Shown piece after piece: positions 35,518 to 42,798 of a stretch of 64,000 bases of DNA. Origin of the DNA: Rhodospirillaceae bacterium (lineage in GTDB: Bacteria > Pseudomonadota > Alphaproteobacteria > SHVP01). The notes beneath the pieces are model-generated. The model made no database searches. It was not told where the DNA came from and saw only the letters and a list, made by a program, of their open reading frames with translations. The stretch spans positions 1 to 64,000 of the forward strand of contig PBKD01000012.1 of assembly GCA_002722055.1 (NCBI GenBank), in the 5' to 3' direction. Position 1 is the stretch's first letter. Each line of letters begins with the position of its first letter. Made by a program: the position numbers and the translations under genes.

Positions 35518-36333
35518 ATGGCTATATCTATAAATACTAACTTAGCAGCTGCTGTAGCTGTACAAAATTTAAATAAAACAAATAAACTACTTAATAGTTC
35601 ACAACTTAATATTGCTACTGGTTTAAGGGTAAATGGTCCAAAGGATGATGCATCTACTTATGCTATTGCCCAAAATCAGAGAGGTGATGTTGCTGGTTTC
35701 AAAGCTATTAGAAGTGCTTTAGCAAGCGGAGAGTCAGCAGTAAATGTTGCTATCGATGCTGGAAAGGCAATTTCTGATTTATTAATTGAAATTAAAGCAA
35801 AAGTTGTTCAATCAAACCAATCCACATTAGATGCTGCATCAAGAACTGCACTTCATAATGATATGAAAGCATTAAGAGATCAAATTACTTCAATTGTTAA
35901 TACAGCTGAGTTTAATGATGTGAACTTAATTCAATCTGGTGCACCAACATTTTCAGTTTTAAGTAATGTTGATGGAAGTGTAATTAAGGTTAGTGCTCAA
36001 GAGATGCATACTACATCACTTGCAGTAAATGCAATCAACTTATTAACAAGTGCTAATGCTGCTTCAGCACTAGGAGCAATTAATACTGCTATTTTGATAG
36101 CATCTGAAAGGTTAGCGGGCTTAGGTGCTTCAGCAAAACGGTTAGATGTACAAAGTGAGTTTATTGTCAAATTAACAGACGTTTTAATAGATGGTGTTGG
36201 TAACCTTGTTGATGCTGATATGGGTGAAGAAAGTGCAAGACTTCAGGCTTTGCAAGTTAAGCAACAACTTGGTATTCAAGCTATTTCAATTGCTAATGCT
36301 CAACCACAATCAGTGCTTGGGTTATTTAGGTAA
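35518..36333 (+). CDS. Flagellin 1
   Basis: From the ATG at 35518 (after GAGAGAGAG) the product is 271 residues. The open frame extends 72 bases further upstream but that part overlaps the mRNA leader and lacks flagellin similarity. The N-terminus (SINTNLAAAVAVQNLNKTNKLLNSSQL) and LRVNGPKDDASTYAIAQ form flagellin D0/D1, and the C-terminus (LVDADMGEESARLQALQVKQQLGIQAISIANAQPQSVLGLF) gives the matching C-terminal D0. The variable D2/D3 region is nearly absent, as in many alphaproteobacteria. Ser/Thr are plentiful for O-glycosylation. Followed by flbT and flaF. Confidence 0.96.
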   Translation: MAISINTNLAAAVAVQNLNKTNKLLNSSQLNIATGLRVNGPKDDASTYAIAQNQRGDVAGFKAIRSALASGESAVNVAIDAGKAISDLLIEIKAKVVQSNQSTLDAASRTALHNDMKALRDQITSIVNTAEFNDVNLIQSGAPTFSVLSNVDGSVIKVSAQEMHTTSLAVNAINLLTSANAASALGAINTAILIASERLAGLGASAKRLDVQSEFIVKLTDVLIDGVGNLVDADMGEESARLQALQVKQQLGIQAISIANAQPQSVLGLFR

Positions 36334-36383
36334 TAAATTAATAATTAATTGAGGAGGGAGCTAGAAATAGTTCCGTAAAATGT

Positions 36384-36782
36384 ATGCCTTTAAAATTAAC
36401 ATTAAAACCAGGCGAGAAATTTGTTCTAAATGGTGGTGTTTTGATCAACGGTGATAGAAGAGCAGATTTGATAATAGAAAATCAGGTTTCTCTTTTAAGA
36501 GAAAGAGATGTACTTCAACCTATTGAAGCAAATACACCAGTAAAGAGAATATATTTTTCAATAATGATGATGTATCTTGATGGTGGCTTAGAGAGTGGCC
36601 ATTATAATGATTTTACTGAAACAATGACTGACTTTATGAGTTTACTAACTACAGAAAGTGCACTTAAAAAGTGTCAACATATCTTGGATGAAGTACACGA
36701 ACAAAGATTTTATACAGCATTAATGACTTGTAAGTCACTTCTTCCCTTTGAGAAAGAGAGATTAGAATATGTCGTACAGTAG
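36384..36782 (+). CDS. flbT: FlbT, flagellin synthesis post-transcriptional regulator, copy 1
   Basis: The 132-residue protein matches FlbT over its length: LKLTLKPGEKFVLNGGVLINGDRRADLIIENQ, RERDVL, and the ANTPVKRIYFSIMMMYLD core. In Caulobacter FlbT binds the flagellin mRNA leader and controls its stability and translation. It lies 50 bp after flagellin 1 and overlaps flaF by 14 bp. The only strong SD-like tract, GAGGAGGGAG at 36351-36360, is 23 bases before the ATG, unusually far, so translation may need folding of the spacer or a different entry. A second copy lies at 39821-40288. Confidence 0.93.
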   Translation: MPLKLTLKPGEKFVLNGGVLINGDRRADLIIENQVSLLRERDVLQPIEANTPVKRIYFSIMMMYLDGGLESGHYNDFTETMTDFMSLLTTESALKKCQHILDEVHEQRFYTALMTCKSLLPFEKERLEYVVQ

Positions 36783-37155
36783 TAATGAAGCAACGTTAGG
36801 TAAAAGTGAATCTGTAATTCCACCAGAAGCTGTTGTGGATGCACGCAAAACTGAAATAGAAGCTTTTGAAAAGGCTACTCAATCCCTAATTAAAAATAAA
36901 GAGAAAGAAATTACTAATCAAAGCTTTATAGAAGCAATAGAGTTAAATAAGCTTTTGTGGAGAACACTAGAAACTGATTTAGCATCAAAGGAAAATCAAC
37001 TTCCAGATGCTCTAAAAGCAAAATTAATTTCAGTTGCTATGTGGGTTGAAAAACATTCTTTACTTGCTGAAAAAGGTGAAGCTAAGGTTGATTCACTTAT
37101 CGAAGTAAATCAATCAATTGTAAAGGGCTTAATAGCTTCAACTGAAAGAGAATAA
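36769..37155 (+). CDS. flaF: FlaF, flagellin synthesis/secretion cofactor, copy 1
   Basis: The 128-residue protein has the FlaF helix pattern: EAFEKATQSLIKN, ELNKLLWRTLETDLASKENQLPDALKAKLISVAMWV, and EVNQSIVKGL. FlaF acts with FlbT in alphaproteobacterial flagellin control and in export of flagellin. It overlaps the flbT end by 14 bp. Its N-terminus (residues 1-28) is unlike canonical FlaF, whereas the copy 110 bp downstream keeps the usual ENPRQTEYRLFADVT start. Confidence 0.9.
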   Translation: MSYSSNEATLGKSESVIPPEAVVDARKTEIEAFEKATQSLIKNKEKEITNQSFIEAIELNKLLWRTLETDLASKENQLPDALKAKLISVAMWVEKHSLLAEKGEAKVDSLIEVNQSIVKGLIASTERE

Positions 37156-37163
37156 AAATATTT

Positions 37164-37237
37164 AACGATAGTTATTTATATATTTAAAAAGAACATATAA
37201 TGGTATATATTTCAAAAAATATTCAATAACTATCGTT
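37164..37237. repeat. 13-bp perfect inverted repeat between the two flaF genes
   Basis: AACGATAGTTATT (37164-37176) and its exact complement AATAACTATCGTT (37225-37237) flank 48 bp. They occupy almost the whole 110-bp gap. They could be paired operator sites or a long-loop hairpin; there is no U-tract. Confidence 0.6.
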
Positions 37238-37265
37238 ATTATTCAAGACAGAAAGTCTAAATACT

Positions 37266-37676
37266 ATGTCGATAAATAAGTATAAAGCAGCACAAAACTC
37301 TACTGAGAATCCCCGACAGACAGAATATAGACTTTTTGCAGATGTTACTAAAGCATTAATATCAATTAAGGATCTAAATTCAAAATATAAAGGACCAGAA
37401 TTTTTTAAAACCCTTGATTGGAATAGACGTCTTTGGTTAGCTCTTCAAACTGATTTAGCTCATGAAGAAAATAGATTCCCCGAGGAATTGAAGGCTAATC
37501 TTATATCTATTTCTTTATGGGTTGATAAGCAAACTAGGTCTGTCATGAAAGGTGAAGCTCAAATTGAAACGCTTATCACGATAAACAGGACAATAATGGA
37601 AGGTTTACTTGCGTCATCTCAGGAAAAAAAATCTTCTGAAAAATCAAATCAAACAAATTCTGATAAAATTATTTAA
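37266..37676 (+). CDS. flaF: FlaF, copy 2 (canonical type)
   Basis: The 136-residue protein begins MSINKYKAAQNSTENPRQTEYRLFADVTKAL, the form of classical FlaF, and continues with DWNRRLWLALQTDLAHEENRFPEELKANLISISLWV and INRTIMEGLL. It shares the core of copy 1 (LxxDLA-x2-EN-x-xPxxLKAxLISxxxWV) but the ends differ. Its C-terminus is Ser/Asn/Lys-rich. It sits between copy 1 and flagellin 2. A duplicated regulator suggests each flagellin group has its own, or one form is expressed differently. Confidence 0.92.
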   Translation: MSINKYKAAQNSTENPRQTEYRLFADVTKALISIKDLNSKYKGPEFFKTLDWNRRLWLALQTDLAHEENRFPEELKANLISISLWVDKQTRSVMKGEAQIETLITINRTIMEGLLASSQEKKSSEKSNQTNSDKII

Positions 37677-37686
37677 TTTACAGCTA

Positions 37687-37736
37687 TTAGGCAAAAATTT
37701 CCTATTATGGCAAAAATTGCCTGGTAAAATTTGCCT
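37687..37736. promoter_or_regulatory. Candidate activator-binding sites upstream of flagellin 2
   Basis: Three related boxes lie in 50 bp: TTAGGCAAAAATTT (37687-37700), the palindrome GGCAAAAATTGCC (37709-37721) and the inverted GGTAAAATTTGCCT (37723-37736). They are centred about 145 bp before the sigma-54 element, a usual enhancer distance for NtrC-like activators such as FlbD. No ORF overlaps. Confidence 0.5.
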
Positions 37737-37841
37737 TTATTATATTTCTTAGCATAATTGTATATTTTTTTTAATATGGTTAATTAGTTAATTTAAATTA
37801 TTAACAATTACTTAAAATTAAATTAATTTTTTGTTAATTAA

Positions 37842-37857
37842 TTGGCATACCCATTGC
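37842..37857 (+). promoter_or_regulatory. Sigma-54 promoter of flagellin 2
   Basis: TTGGCATACCCATTGC has GG (37844-37845) and GC (37856-37857) 10 bases apart, and differs from the flagellin 1 site only at the ninth base (C for A). Predicted start about 37869, giving a leader of about 79 bases. Confidence 0.9.
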
Positions 37858-37884
37858 TTATTATAAGTTGTTTTTAACTAACCG

Positions 37885-37916
37885 CTAGCAAAATGTTGGC
37901 GCCAGCAAAAAGCTGG
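37885..37916 (+). promoter_or_regulatory. Tandem leader hairpins of flagellin 2 mRNA
   Basis: Two 15-base stem-loops stand 2 bases apart: CTAGC-AAAAT-GTTGG (37885-37899, with two G-U pairs) and CCAGC-AAAAA-GCTGG (37902-37916, all Watson-Crick). The SD AAGAGG begins 16 bases later. Both have A-rich 5-base loops. They are a plausible binding site for FlbT on flagellin mRNA. Confidence 0.6.
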
Positions 37917-37947
37917 ATTCGCAATCTTAGAAAGAGGCAAGAATACA

Positions 37948-38769
37948 ATGGTACAAGGATTATCTATTAATACAAACCCTGCAGCACATGTAGCGCTGCA
38001 ACAGTTGAATAAGACTAATAAACTACTTAATCATACTCAGTTGAAAATTACATCAGGTCTTAAAGTGAATGGACCTAAAGATGACTCTTCAACATTCCAG
38101 ATATCAACGCGTCTTAGAGGTGATATTTCTGGTGTTAATGCTGTTAAAATTGCATTAACAAATGGTGATTCTACTGTTCAAACAGCTATAACAGCTGGTA
38201 AACACATAAAAGATCTCCTAATTGAAATGAAGGGAAAAGTTATTCAAGCGAACCAGGCAGGTATCGATGGTAACTCAAGAACCGCTCTTCACAATGACTT
38301 CAGAGCTTTAGCAGACCAAATTTCTACTATTGCTTTAACTGCTGAATTTAACGATGCTAACCTGATTAAATCTGGTGCAACTACATTCACGGTTTTAAGT
38401 TCTCAAGATGGAAGTACAATTTCAATTAGTGCTCAATCAATGGATACTACTGCTTTGGCCATTAATGCCTCGAATCTTACAACAAGCGGCAGTGCAGCTG
38501 CTGCTAGAACAGCTATAGATAGTGCTATAGTTCTAGCTGCTGATAAACTTGCTGTTCTTGGTGCTGCATCAAAAAGAGTTGATGTTCAATTAGAATTTAC
38601 AGGTTCTTTGGCGGACATTCTTACTGAAGGTTTAGGAAATCTCGTAGATGCTGACCTTGCAAAAGAAAGTGCCCAATTACAAGCATTCCAGATCAAACAA
38701 CAATTAGGTGTTCAAGCATTAGCAATAGCAAATGCTGGTCCACAAACGATCTTGGGGCTATTTCAATAA
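37948..38769 (+). CDS. Flagellin 2
   Basis: The 273-residue flagellin begins MVQGLSINTNPAAHVALQQLNKTNKLLNHTQL and keeps the KVNGPKDDSSTFQISTRLRGDI and GLGNLVDADLAKESAQLQAFQIKQQLGVQALAIANAGPQTILGLF ends. The centre carries TTSGSAAAARTAI, shared with flagellin 3 and not 1, so 2 and 3 are closer relatives. AAGAGG lies 11 bases before the ATG. It has its own sigma-54 promoter and structured leader. A perfect 10-bp stem-loop follows the stop, separating it from flagellin 3. Confidence 0.96.
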   Translation: MVQGLSINTNPAAHVALQQLNKTNKLLNHTQLKITSGLKVNGPKDDSSTFQISTRLRGDISGVNAVKIALTNGDSTVQTAITAGKHIKDLLIEMKGKVIQANQAGIDGNSRTALHNDFRALADQISTIALTAEFNDANLIKSGATTFTVLSSQDGSTISISAQSMDTTALAINASNLTTSGSAAAARTAIDSAIVLAADKLAVLGAASKRVDVQLEFTGSLADILTEGLGNLVDADLAKESAQLQAFQIKQQLGVQALAIANAGPQTILGLFQ

Positions 38770-38778
38770 GGGTTTATA

Positions 38779-38810
38779 GGGCTACTTAGTTTCCATTTTT
38801 TAAGTAGCCC
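38779..38810 (+). terminator. 10-bp hairpin between flagellins 2 and 3
   Basis: GGGCTACTTA (38779-38788) pairs perfectly with TAAGTAGCCC (38801-38810) across a 12-base loop, 10 bases after the flagellin 2 stop. No U-tract follows, so it may act as partial terminator or 3' mRNA stabiliser rather than a classic intrinsic terminator. Confidence 0.65.
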
Positions 38811-38864
38811 AAACTCTTCACCTCTGCAGAAGGCGGGGAATTAACTTAGAAGAAGGAAAACAAA

Positions 38865-39692
38865 ATGGTTAAAGGTCTATCTGTTCATACGAACGTTGGG
38901 CAACTAGCTGCTCTTAGTCATTTGGGGGTAACAAACAGGGTTTTACAAGACACTCAGCTTAGAGTTACAAGTGGATTAAAGATAAATAACCCACAAGACG
39001 ACTCTTCTGGATTTCAAATTTCCACAAGAATAAGAGGGGATATTGTAGGAATCACAGCTGTAAGAACCTCACTTGATCTCGGGGTGACTACTGTTAACGT
39101 AGCTATAGAAGGTGGTAAAAGCATCAAAGATTTAGCTATAGAGATGAAAGGGAAAGTAATTCAGGCTAATCAAGCAGGTTTGGATACTAACTCAAGGACA
39201 GCATTACATAATGATTTTATTGCATTAAGAGATCAAATTAATACTATTGCTCTTTCAGCAGAGTTTAATGAGAATAACATTATTAAATCAGGAGCTACAA
39301 CATTAGCTGTTTTGAGTACACAGGATGGAAGTACAATTACAGTTTCAGCTCAAATAATGGATTCAACTACTTTACAAATTAATGCTACAAATCTAACTAC
39401 TAGTGGGAGTGCAGCAGCAGCAAGGACGGCTATTGAAACTGCTATAGCATTAGCTGGTGATAAGCTTGCAGCATTAGGTGCATCTCAAAAATCACTAACT
39501 ATTCAATCAGATTTTACCAGTAAAACAATTGATAGTTTAAAAGAAGCCTTGGGAACACTTGTTGATGCTGATTTAGCAGAAGAGTCAGCAAAACTTCAGG
39601 CATTGCAGATTCAGCAAGCTTTAGGTGTTCAAGCTTTAAATATTGCTAACGCTGGACCGCAGCAGTTACTCGGTCTATTTGGAATAAGATAA
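38865..39692 (+). CDS. Flagellin 3
   Basis: The 275-residue flagellin begins MVKGLSVHTNVGQLAALSHLGVTNRVLQDTQL, with KINNPQDDSSGFQISTRIRGDI and the C-terminal LGTLVDADLAEESAKLQALQIQQALGVQALNIANAGPQQLLGLFG. The N-terminal D0 is the most divergent of the three (LSHLGVTNR instead of LNKTNK), so it may occupy a specialised filament position. I see no sigma-54 element before it. It is probably reached by read-through past the hairpin at 38779-38810 or by another promoter. AGAAGGA precedes the ATG. Confidence 0.95.
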   Translation: MVKGLSVHTNVGQLAALSHLGVTNRVLQDTQLRVTSGLKINNPQDDSSGFQISTRIRGDIVGITAVRTSLDLGVTTVNVAIEGGKSIKDLAIEMKGKVIQANQAGLDTNSRTALHNDFIALRDQINTIALSAEFNENNIIKSGATTLAVLSTQDGSTITVSAQIMDSTTLQINATNLTTSGSAAAARTAIETAIALAGDKLAALGASQKSLTIQSDFTSKTIDSLKEALGTLVDADLAEESAKLQALQIQQALGVQALNIANAGPQQLLGLFGIR

Positions 39693-39700
39693 TTAAATTA

Positions 39701-39726
39701 GGTAGGGGGTAAATGCCCCCTACCTA
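39701..39726 (+). terminator. 10-bp GC-rich hairpin after flagellin 3
   Basis: AGGTAGGGGG (39701-39710), six-base loop, CCCCCTACCT (39717-39726), perfectly paired, 9 bases after the stop. It is the strongest hairpin in the window but lacks a U-tract. Likely end of the flagellin 3 message. Confidence 0.75.
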
Positions 39727-39820
39727 TATATTGGAAGTTAAAAAATTAATATGTTAGAAAATATTAGAAATAATATAAGTTTTTCAATAAACTTTTTTTA
39801 TACTTGTTTTAGAGGTTAAC

Positions 39821-40288
39821 ATGGCTTTAAAGTTAACCTTAAAACCAGGAGAGAAGTTTGTAATTAACGGTGCTGTTATAGTTAATGGAGAAAGAAGGTC
39901 GCATCTATTAATTCAAAACAAAGTTTCTATGTTAAGAGAAAAAGATGTTATGCAACAATCCGAGGCAAATACACCTGTAAAACACATATATTTTGCAATT
40001 CAAATGCTATATTTAGATGAGACAAATGATTCTTCTTTTTATGATGAATTCGCAAAGAGAATCCAAGAATTTATGTCAGCAATTGTTGATAAAGATGCAC
40101 TTAACAAATGTGGTAAAATTTTAAATGCCGTAAATAATGGCAACTATTATTATGGGTTAACAATATGTAAAAAGCTTTTGCCATTTGAAAGATCAAGGCT
40201 TGAATATTTCTCCAATGGTAGTAGTGATTGCAATAAAGAAAAAATAGAAGAAAAACAGATTGAAGAGAGTAAAGTAATATCAGCTTAG
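39821..40288 (+). CDS. flbT: FlbT, copy 2
   Basis: The 155-residue protein repeats the FlbT core: LKLTLKPGEKFVINGAVIVNGERRSHLLIQNKVSM, REKDVM, and ANTPVKHIYFAIQMLYLD, then ILNAVNNGNYYYGLTICKKLLPFERSRLEYF. It carries about 20 extra acidic and Lys residues at the C-terminus. No flaF gene accompanies it; instead a FlaG-like ORF follows 46 bp later. It lies behind the strong hairpin after flagellin 3, hence probably has its own promoter in the 94-bp gap. AGAGG precedes the ATG. Confidence 0.92.
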   Translation: MALKLTLKPGEKFVINGAVIVNGERRSHLLIQNKVSMLREKDVMQQSEANTPVKHIYFAIQMLYLDETNDSSFYDEFAKRIQEFMSAIVDKDALNKCGKILNAVNNGNYYYGLTICKKLLPFERSRLEYFSNGSSDCNKEKIEEKQIEESKVISA

Positions 40289-40334
40289 TTAATTTTTGTA
40301 TTTAGTAAATTTAATTTAATCAGGGTAGCTAGAT

Positions 40335-40682
40335 ATGGAAATAAATATTGACAAAATAAATTATTATAAAAATTTACAATTAGATAAATCTATAAATAAA
40401 AGAGATAATTCTTTAATAAACAAAAACCAACAAAGTATATCAGTTGATAAGTCTTATCTTAATTCACAATCTAATATTGTTGGTCTTAATTATATGCAGA
40501 ATAAAAGTTTGAGTATTCTGCAAGATATTGAGAGTGGTAGAACTGTATATAGATATATTGATAAAAGAACAGATTCTATTATAACACAATATCCCAGAGA
40601 TAGTGAATTAGCAAGAATTGCTTTCTTGAATAAAATCCAGAAGGTAGCTTTAAAAAAATTAGTTAAAGAAGAAAAGAATTAA
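40335..40682 (+). CDS. Small flagellar-cluster protein, possibly FlaG-like
   Basis: The 115-residue protein has a hydrophilic Asn/Lys-rich first 70 residues and a C-terminal RTVYRYIDKRTDSIITQYPRDSELARIAFL. That end resembles the FlaG pattern of a strand pair (V..IDxxTxxIIxQxP) followed by a helix. FlaG proteins affect filament length in several bacteria. The resemblance is weak and by eye only. It lies between flbT copy 2 and the convergent FlgN-like gene (3 bp between stops). Confidence 0.55.
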   Translation: MEINIDKINYYKNLQLDKSINKRDNSLINKNQQSISVDKSYLNSQSNIVGLNYMQNKSLSILQDIESGRTVYRYIDKRTDSIITQYPRDSELARIAFLNKIQKVALKKLVKEEKN

Positions 40683-40685
40683 GTA

Positions 40686-41129
40686 CTATATTATTTCGTT
40701 AAGAACTATAGAAACAGGTTTTTGATTACTTTTTGGTGTTAAAAAACTCATAGAGTAATTGTTATAACCTCTAGGTGGGTTATTAATCCTAGCAACTTCT
40801 TCACTTATAGATTTTATCATACGTTCAGTGACAGTTTTTGCTGCGAATAATGCTCTATTATGATCGTCTAATATTTTTTTGAACTTATTTAAGGTTGATT
40901 TTAATATCTCTAATTCTGAAGTTGAATCAGTAAATGAATCTCTGGGTAATAGACTTAATTCTTTTATTTCTTTCTCATAATAATTACTAAGGGAAGTTTT
41001 ATCTTTTTCTAGTGACTTAATTTCAGAAGGTCTTTTATTTTTTTTTAAATGTTCTGTTTCCATTATAATAATTTTTGAAAGTTTATTTATTACATTTAAT
41101 AAATCGTTAATTCTTTTAGGCAAATTCAT
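40686..41129 (-). CDS. FlgN/FlbY-like flagellar chaperone
   Basis: The 147-residue protein is nearly all helix, with LNVINKLSKIIIMETEHLKKN at the start and the C-terminal PKSNQKPVSIVLNEII ending typical of alphaproteobacterial FlgN-like/FlbY proteins. It includes an ILDDHNRALFAAKTVTERMIKSISEEV coiled-coil segment. Such proteins bind hook-associated subunits before export. The gene is third in the flgI-rod-binding-FlgN set, with 1 bp between it and the previous gene. I am confident of the flagellar link, less of the exact name. Confidence 0.65.
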   Translation of the reverse strand: MNLPKRINDLLNVINKLSKIIIMETEHLKKNKRPSEIKSLEKDKTSLSNYYEKEIKELSLLPRDSFTDSTSELEILKSTLNKFKKILDDHNRALFAAKTVTERMIKSISEEVARINNPPRGYNNYSMSFLTPKSNQKPVSIVLNEII

Positions 41130-41130
41130 A

Positions 41131-41436
41131 TCATATTCCCTGTGATTTGATTATCTCATTAAATACTGCACTACTTATGCCAATACCGCCTTGTTTGCTG
41201 ATAGATTTTGATATTTCCTCATTTAACATTGATCTGTACATTTTTTCAGATGAACCACCACTAAACTCTCCAGGTTCAACCCCGGAATACATTGATTCTA
41301 AAAATTCAAAAATAAAAACGGACTCAAAAGATTCTGCAGCAGACTTTGCCTCTTTTATAAATCTACTATTAGAATTGTTAATTAAATAATTAGATTGTTT
41401 GTTTAATATAATATTTTCATAATTATTTATTTCCAT
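41131..41436 (-). CDS. Rod-binding protein (FlgJ N-terminal domain / CheL-like)
   Basis: The 101-residue protein matches the rod-binding domain of FlgJ: AKSAAESFESVFIFEFLESMYSGVE, then GGSSEKMYRSMLNEEISKSISKQGGIGISSAVFNEII. It lacks the muramidase domain of enterobacterial FlgJ, as usual in alphaproteobacteria, where it is called CheL. It helps assemble the rod in the periplasm. The ATG shares a base with the flgI TAA (TAATG), so the two are coupled. Confidence 0.88.
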   Translation of the reverse strand: MEINNYENIILNKQSNYLINNSNSRFIKEAKSAAESFESVFIFEFLESMYSGVEPGEFSGGSSEKMYRSMLNEEISKSISKQGGIGISSAVFNEIIKSQGI

Positions 41437-42584
41437 TACATTAACCTTATATCTGCTTGAAGAGCGCCAGCTGTTTTTAATGCTTGAAGAATAGAAATCA
41501 TATCTCTTGGGCCAATTCCAAGTGAATTAAGTCCATTTACTAAGTCTTGTAAATTAACACTTTCTTTTACTACAGCCAGTTTTTTATCATCTTGTGATAC
41601 TTCTATAGTAGTTCTAGGAACTGTAACTGTTTCACCTTTAGCTGCAAATGGCTGAGGTTGTGAAACTTGTGGAGTTTCGGTAATACTTATTGAAAGTGTG
41701 CCTAATGCAATAGCGACTGTATTAACTTTTACATCATTACCTAAAACAATTACTCCTGTTGCTTCATCAATCACTACTCTTGCAGGTTGATCTGTATCAA
41801 CTCTTAATTGCTCTATATCTGTAAGTAATTTTACCATCTTATTAGTATAATTTTCCGGGGTCGTTAAACTAATTGTACCTGGGTCTTCGACATTTGCAGC
41901 TTCTTTACCTAAAAAATTATTTATTGTATTTGCAATCCTATTAGCTGTTGTGAAGTCAGGGTTTTTCATTGATATACGAATTTGATTTAGATTGCTAAGT
42001 TCAAAAGCTATTTCTTGTTCAACTATTGCTCCCTGAGGAACTCTTCCAGCAGTTGGAACTCCCTTTACTATTGATGCTGCAGCTCCTTGAGCTTCAAATC
42101 CCCCAACTAGAACTGGTCCTTGGCCTACAGCATAAACTTGACCATTTGCCCCAACTAATGGAGTTACTAGTAATGTTCCACCAAGTAAACTTTTTGCATC
42201 ACCGAGTGTGCTGACATTTAGATCTATTCTGCTTCCTTGTCGCGCAAATGGAGGTAGATTCGCAGAAACCATAACAGCTGCAACATTTTTAGTGTTTAAT
42301 CCTGACCCTCTGGTATTTACACCAAGTCTCTCAAGCATTCCCTCCAGACTTTGTTTAGTAAAAGGAGAATTACCAAGTGAATCACCACTGCCATTTAAAC
42401 CAACTACTAGACCATATCCAACTAAAATATTATCTCTAATACCTTCAAAATTGACTATATCTTTTATTCGCGACGATGAATGAGAGTAATTAATAGAAAA
42501 TGTGAAAAAAATAAAAATAGTAAAAAACTTAAGTAAATAACTAAATTTATTTGATTTAAAAATATTTTGATTAATTTTGTTCAT
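41436..42584 (-). CDS. flgI: FlgI, flagellar P-ring protein
   Basis: The 382-residue precursor has a signal peptide (residues 1-38, hydrophobic core KFFTIFIFFTFSI) and the FlgI features IVNFEGIRDNILVGYGLVVGLNGSGDSL, FTKQSLEGMLERLGVNT, MVSANLPPFARQGSRID and a C-terminal DLVNGLNSLGIGPRDMISILQALKTAGALQADI. FlgI polymerises into the periplasmic P-ring. It heads a three-gene minus operon with the rod-binding and FlgN-like genes, and a sigma-54 element lies 46 bp before its ATG. Confidence 0.96.
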   Translation of the reverse strand: MNKINQNIFKSNKFSYLLKFFTIFIFFTFSINYSHSSSRIKDIVNFEGIRDNILVGYGLVVGLNGSGDSLGNSPFTKQSLEGMLERLGVNTRGSGLNTKNVAAVMVSANLPPFARQGSRIDLNVSTLGDAKSLLGGTLLVTPLVGANGQVYAVGQGPVLVGGFEAQGAAASIVKGVPTAGRVPQGAIVEQEIAFELSNLNQIRISMKNPDFTTANRIANTINNFLGKEAANVEDPGTISLTTPENYTNKMVKLLTDIEQLRVDTDQPARVVIDEATGVIVLGNDVKVNTVAIALGTLSISITETPQVSQPQPFAAKGETVTVPRTTIEVSQDDKKLAVVKESVNLQDLVNGLNSLGIGPRDMISILQALKTAGALQADIRLM

Positions 42585-42628
42585 TTTATTCTCTATGGGA
42601 TTTCTTCCTACAAATACACAACTAGATA

Positions 42629-42645
42629 TGCGAAATATATGCCAA
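42629..42645 (-). promoter_or_regulatory. Sigma-54 promoter of the flgI operon
   Basis: Minus strand TTGGCATATATTTCGCA has GG and GC 10 bases apart; TCGC replaces the ideal TTGC. The TTGGCAT half is identical to that of the flagellins. Predicted start about 34 bases before the flgI ATG. Confidence 0.75.
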
Positions 42646-42798
42646 GTTAAAAATAATAACTTATTGATATTGTTAGTAAATTTTTTGAGTTTAAATTTTA
42701 ATTTTTTAAAAAAGGAATAATTTTCCTAGTTTTATTAAAAAATTAAATTTCTATTAACTTTTATTGACCTAAATACCATTCAAATAAGAGGTTGAAAA

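Noticed and set aside
41147-42483. Plus-strand open frames opposite flgI and the rod-binding gene
   Set aside because: They are antisense shadows of well-conserved flagellar genes.
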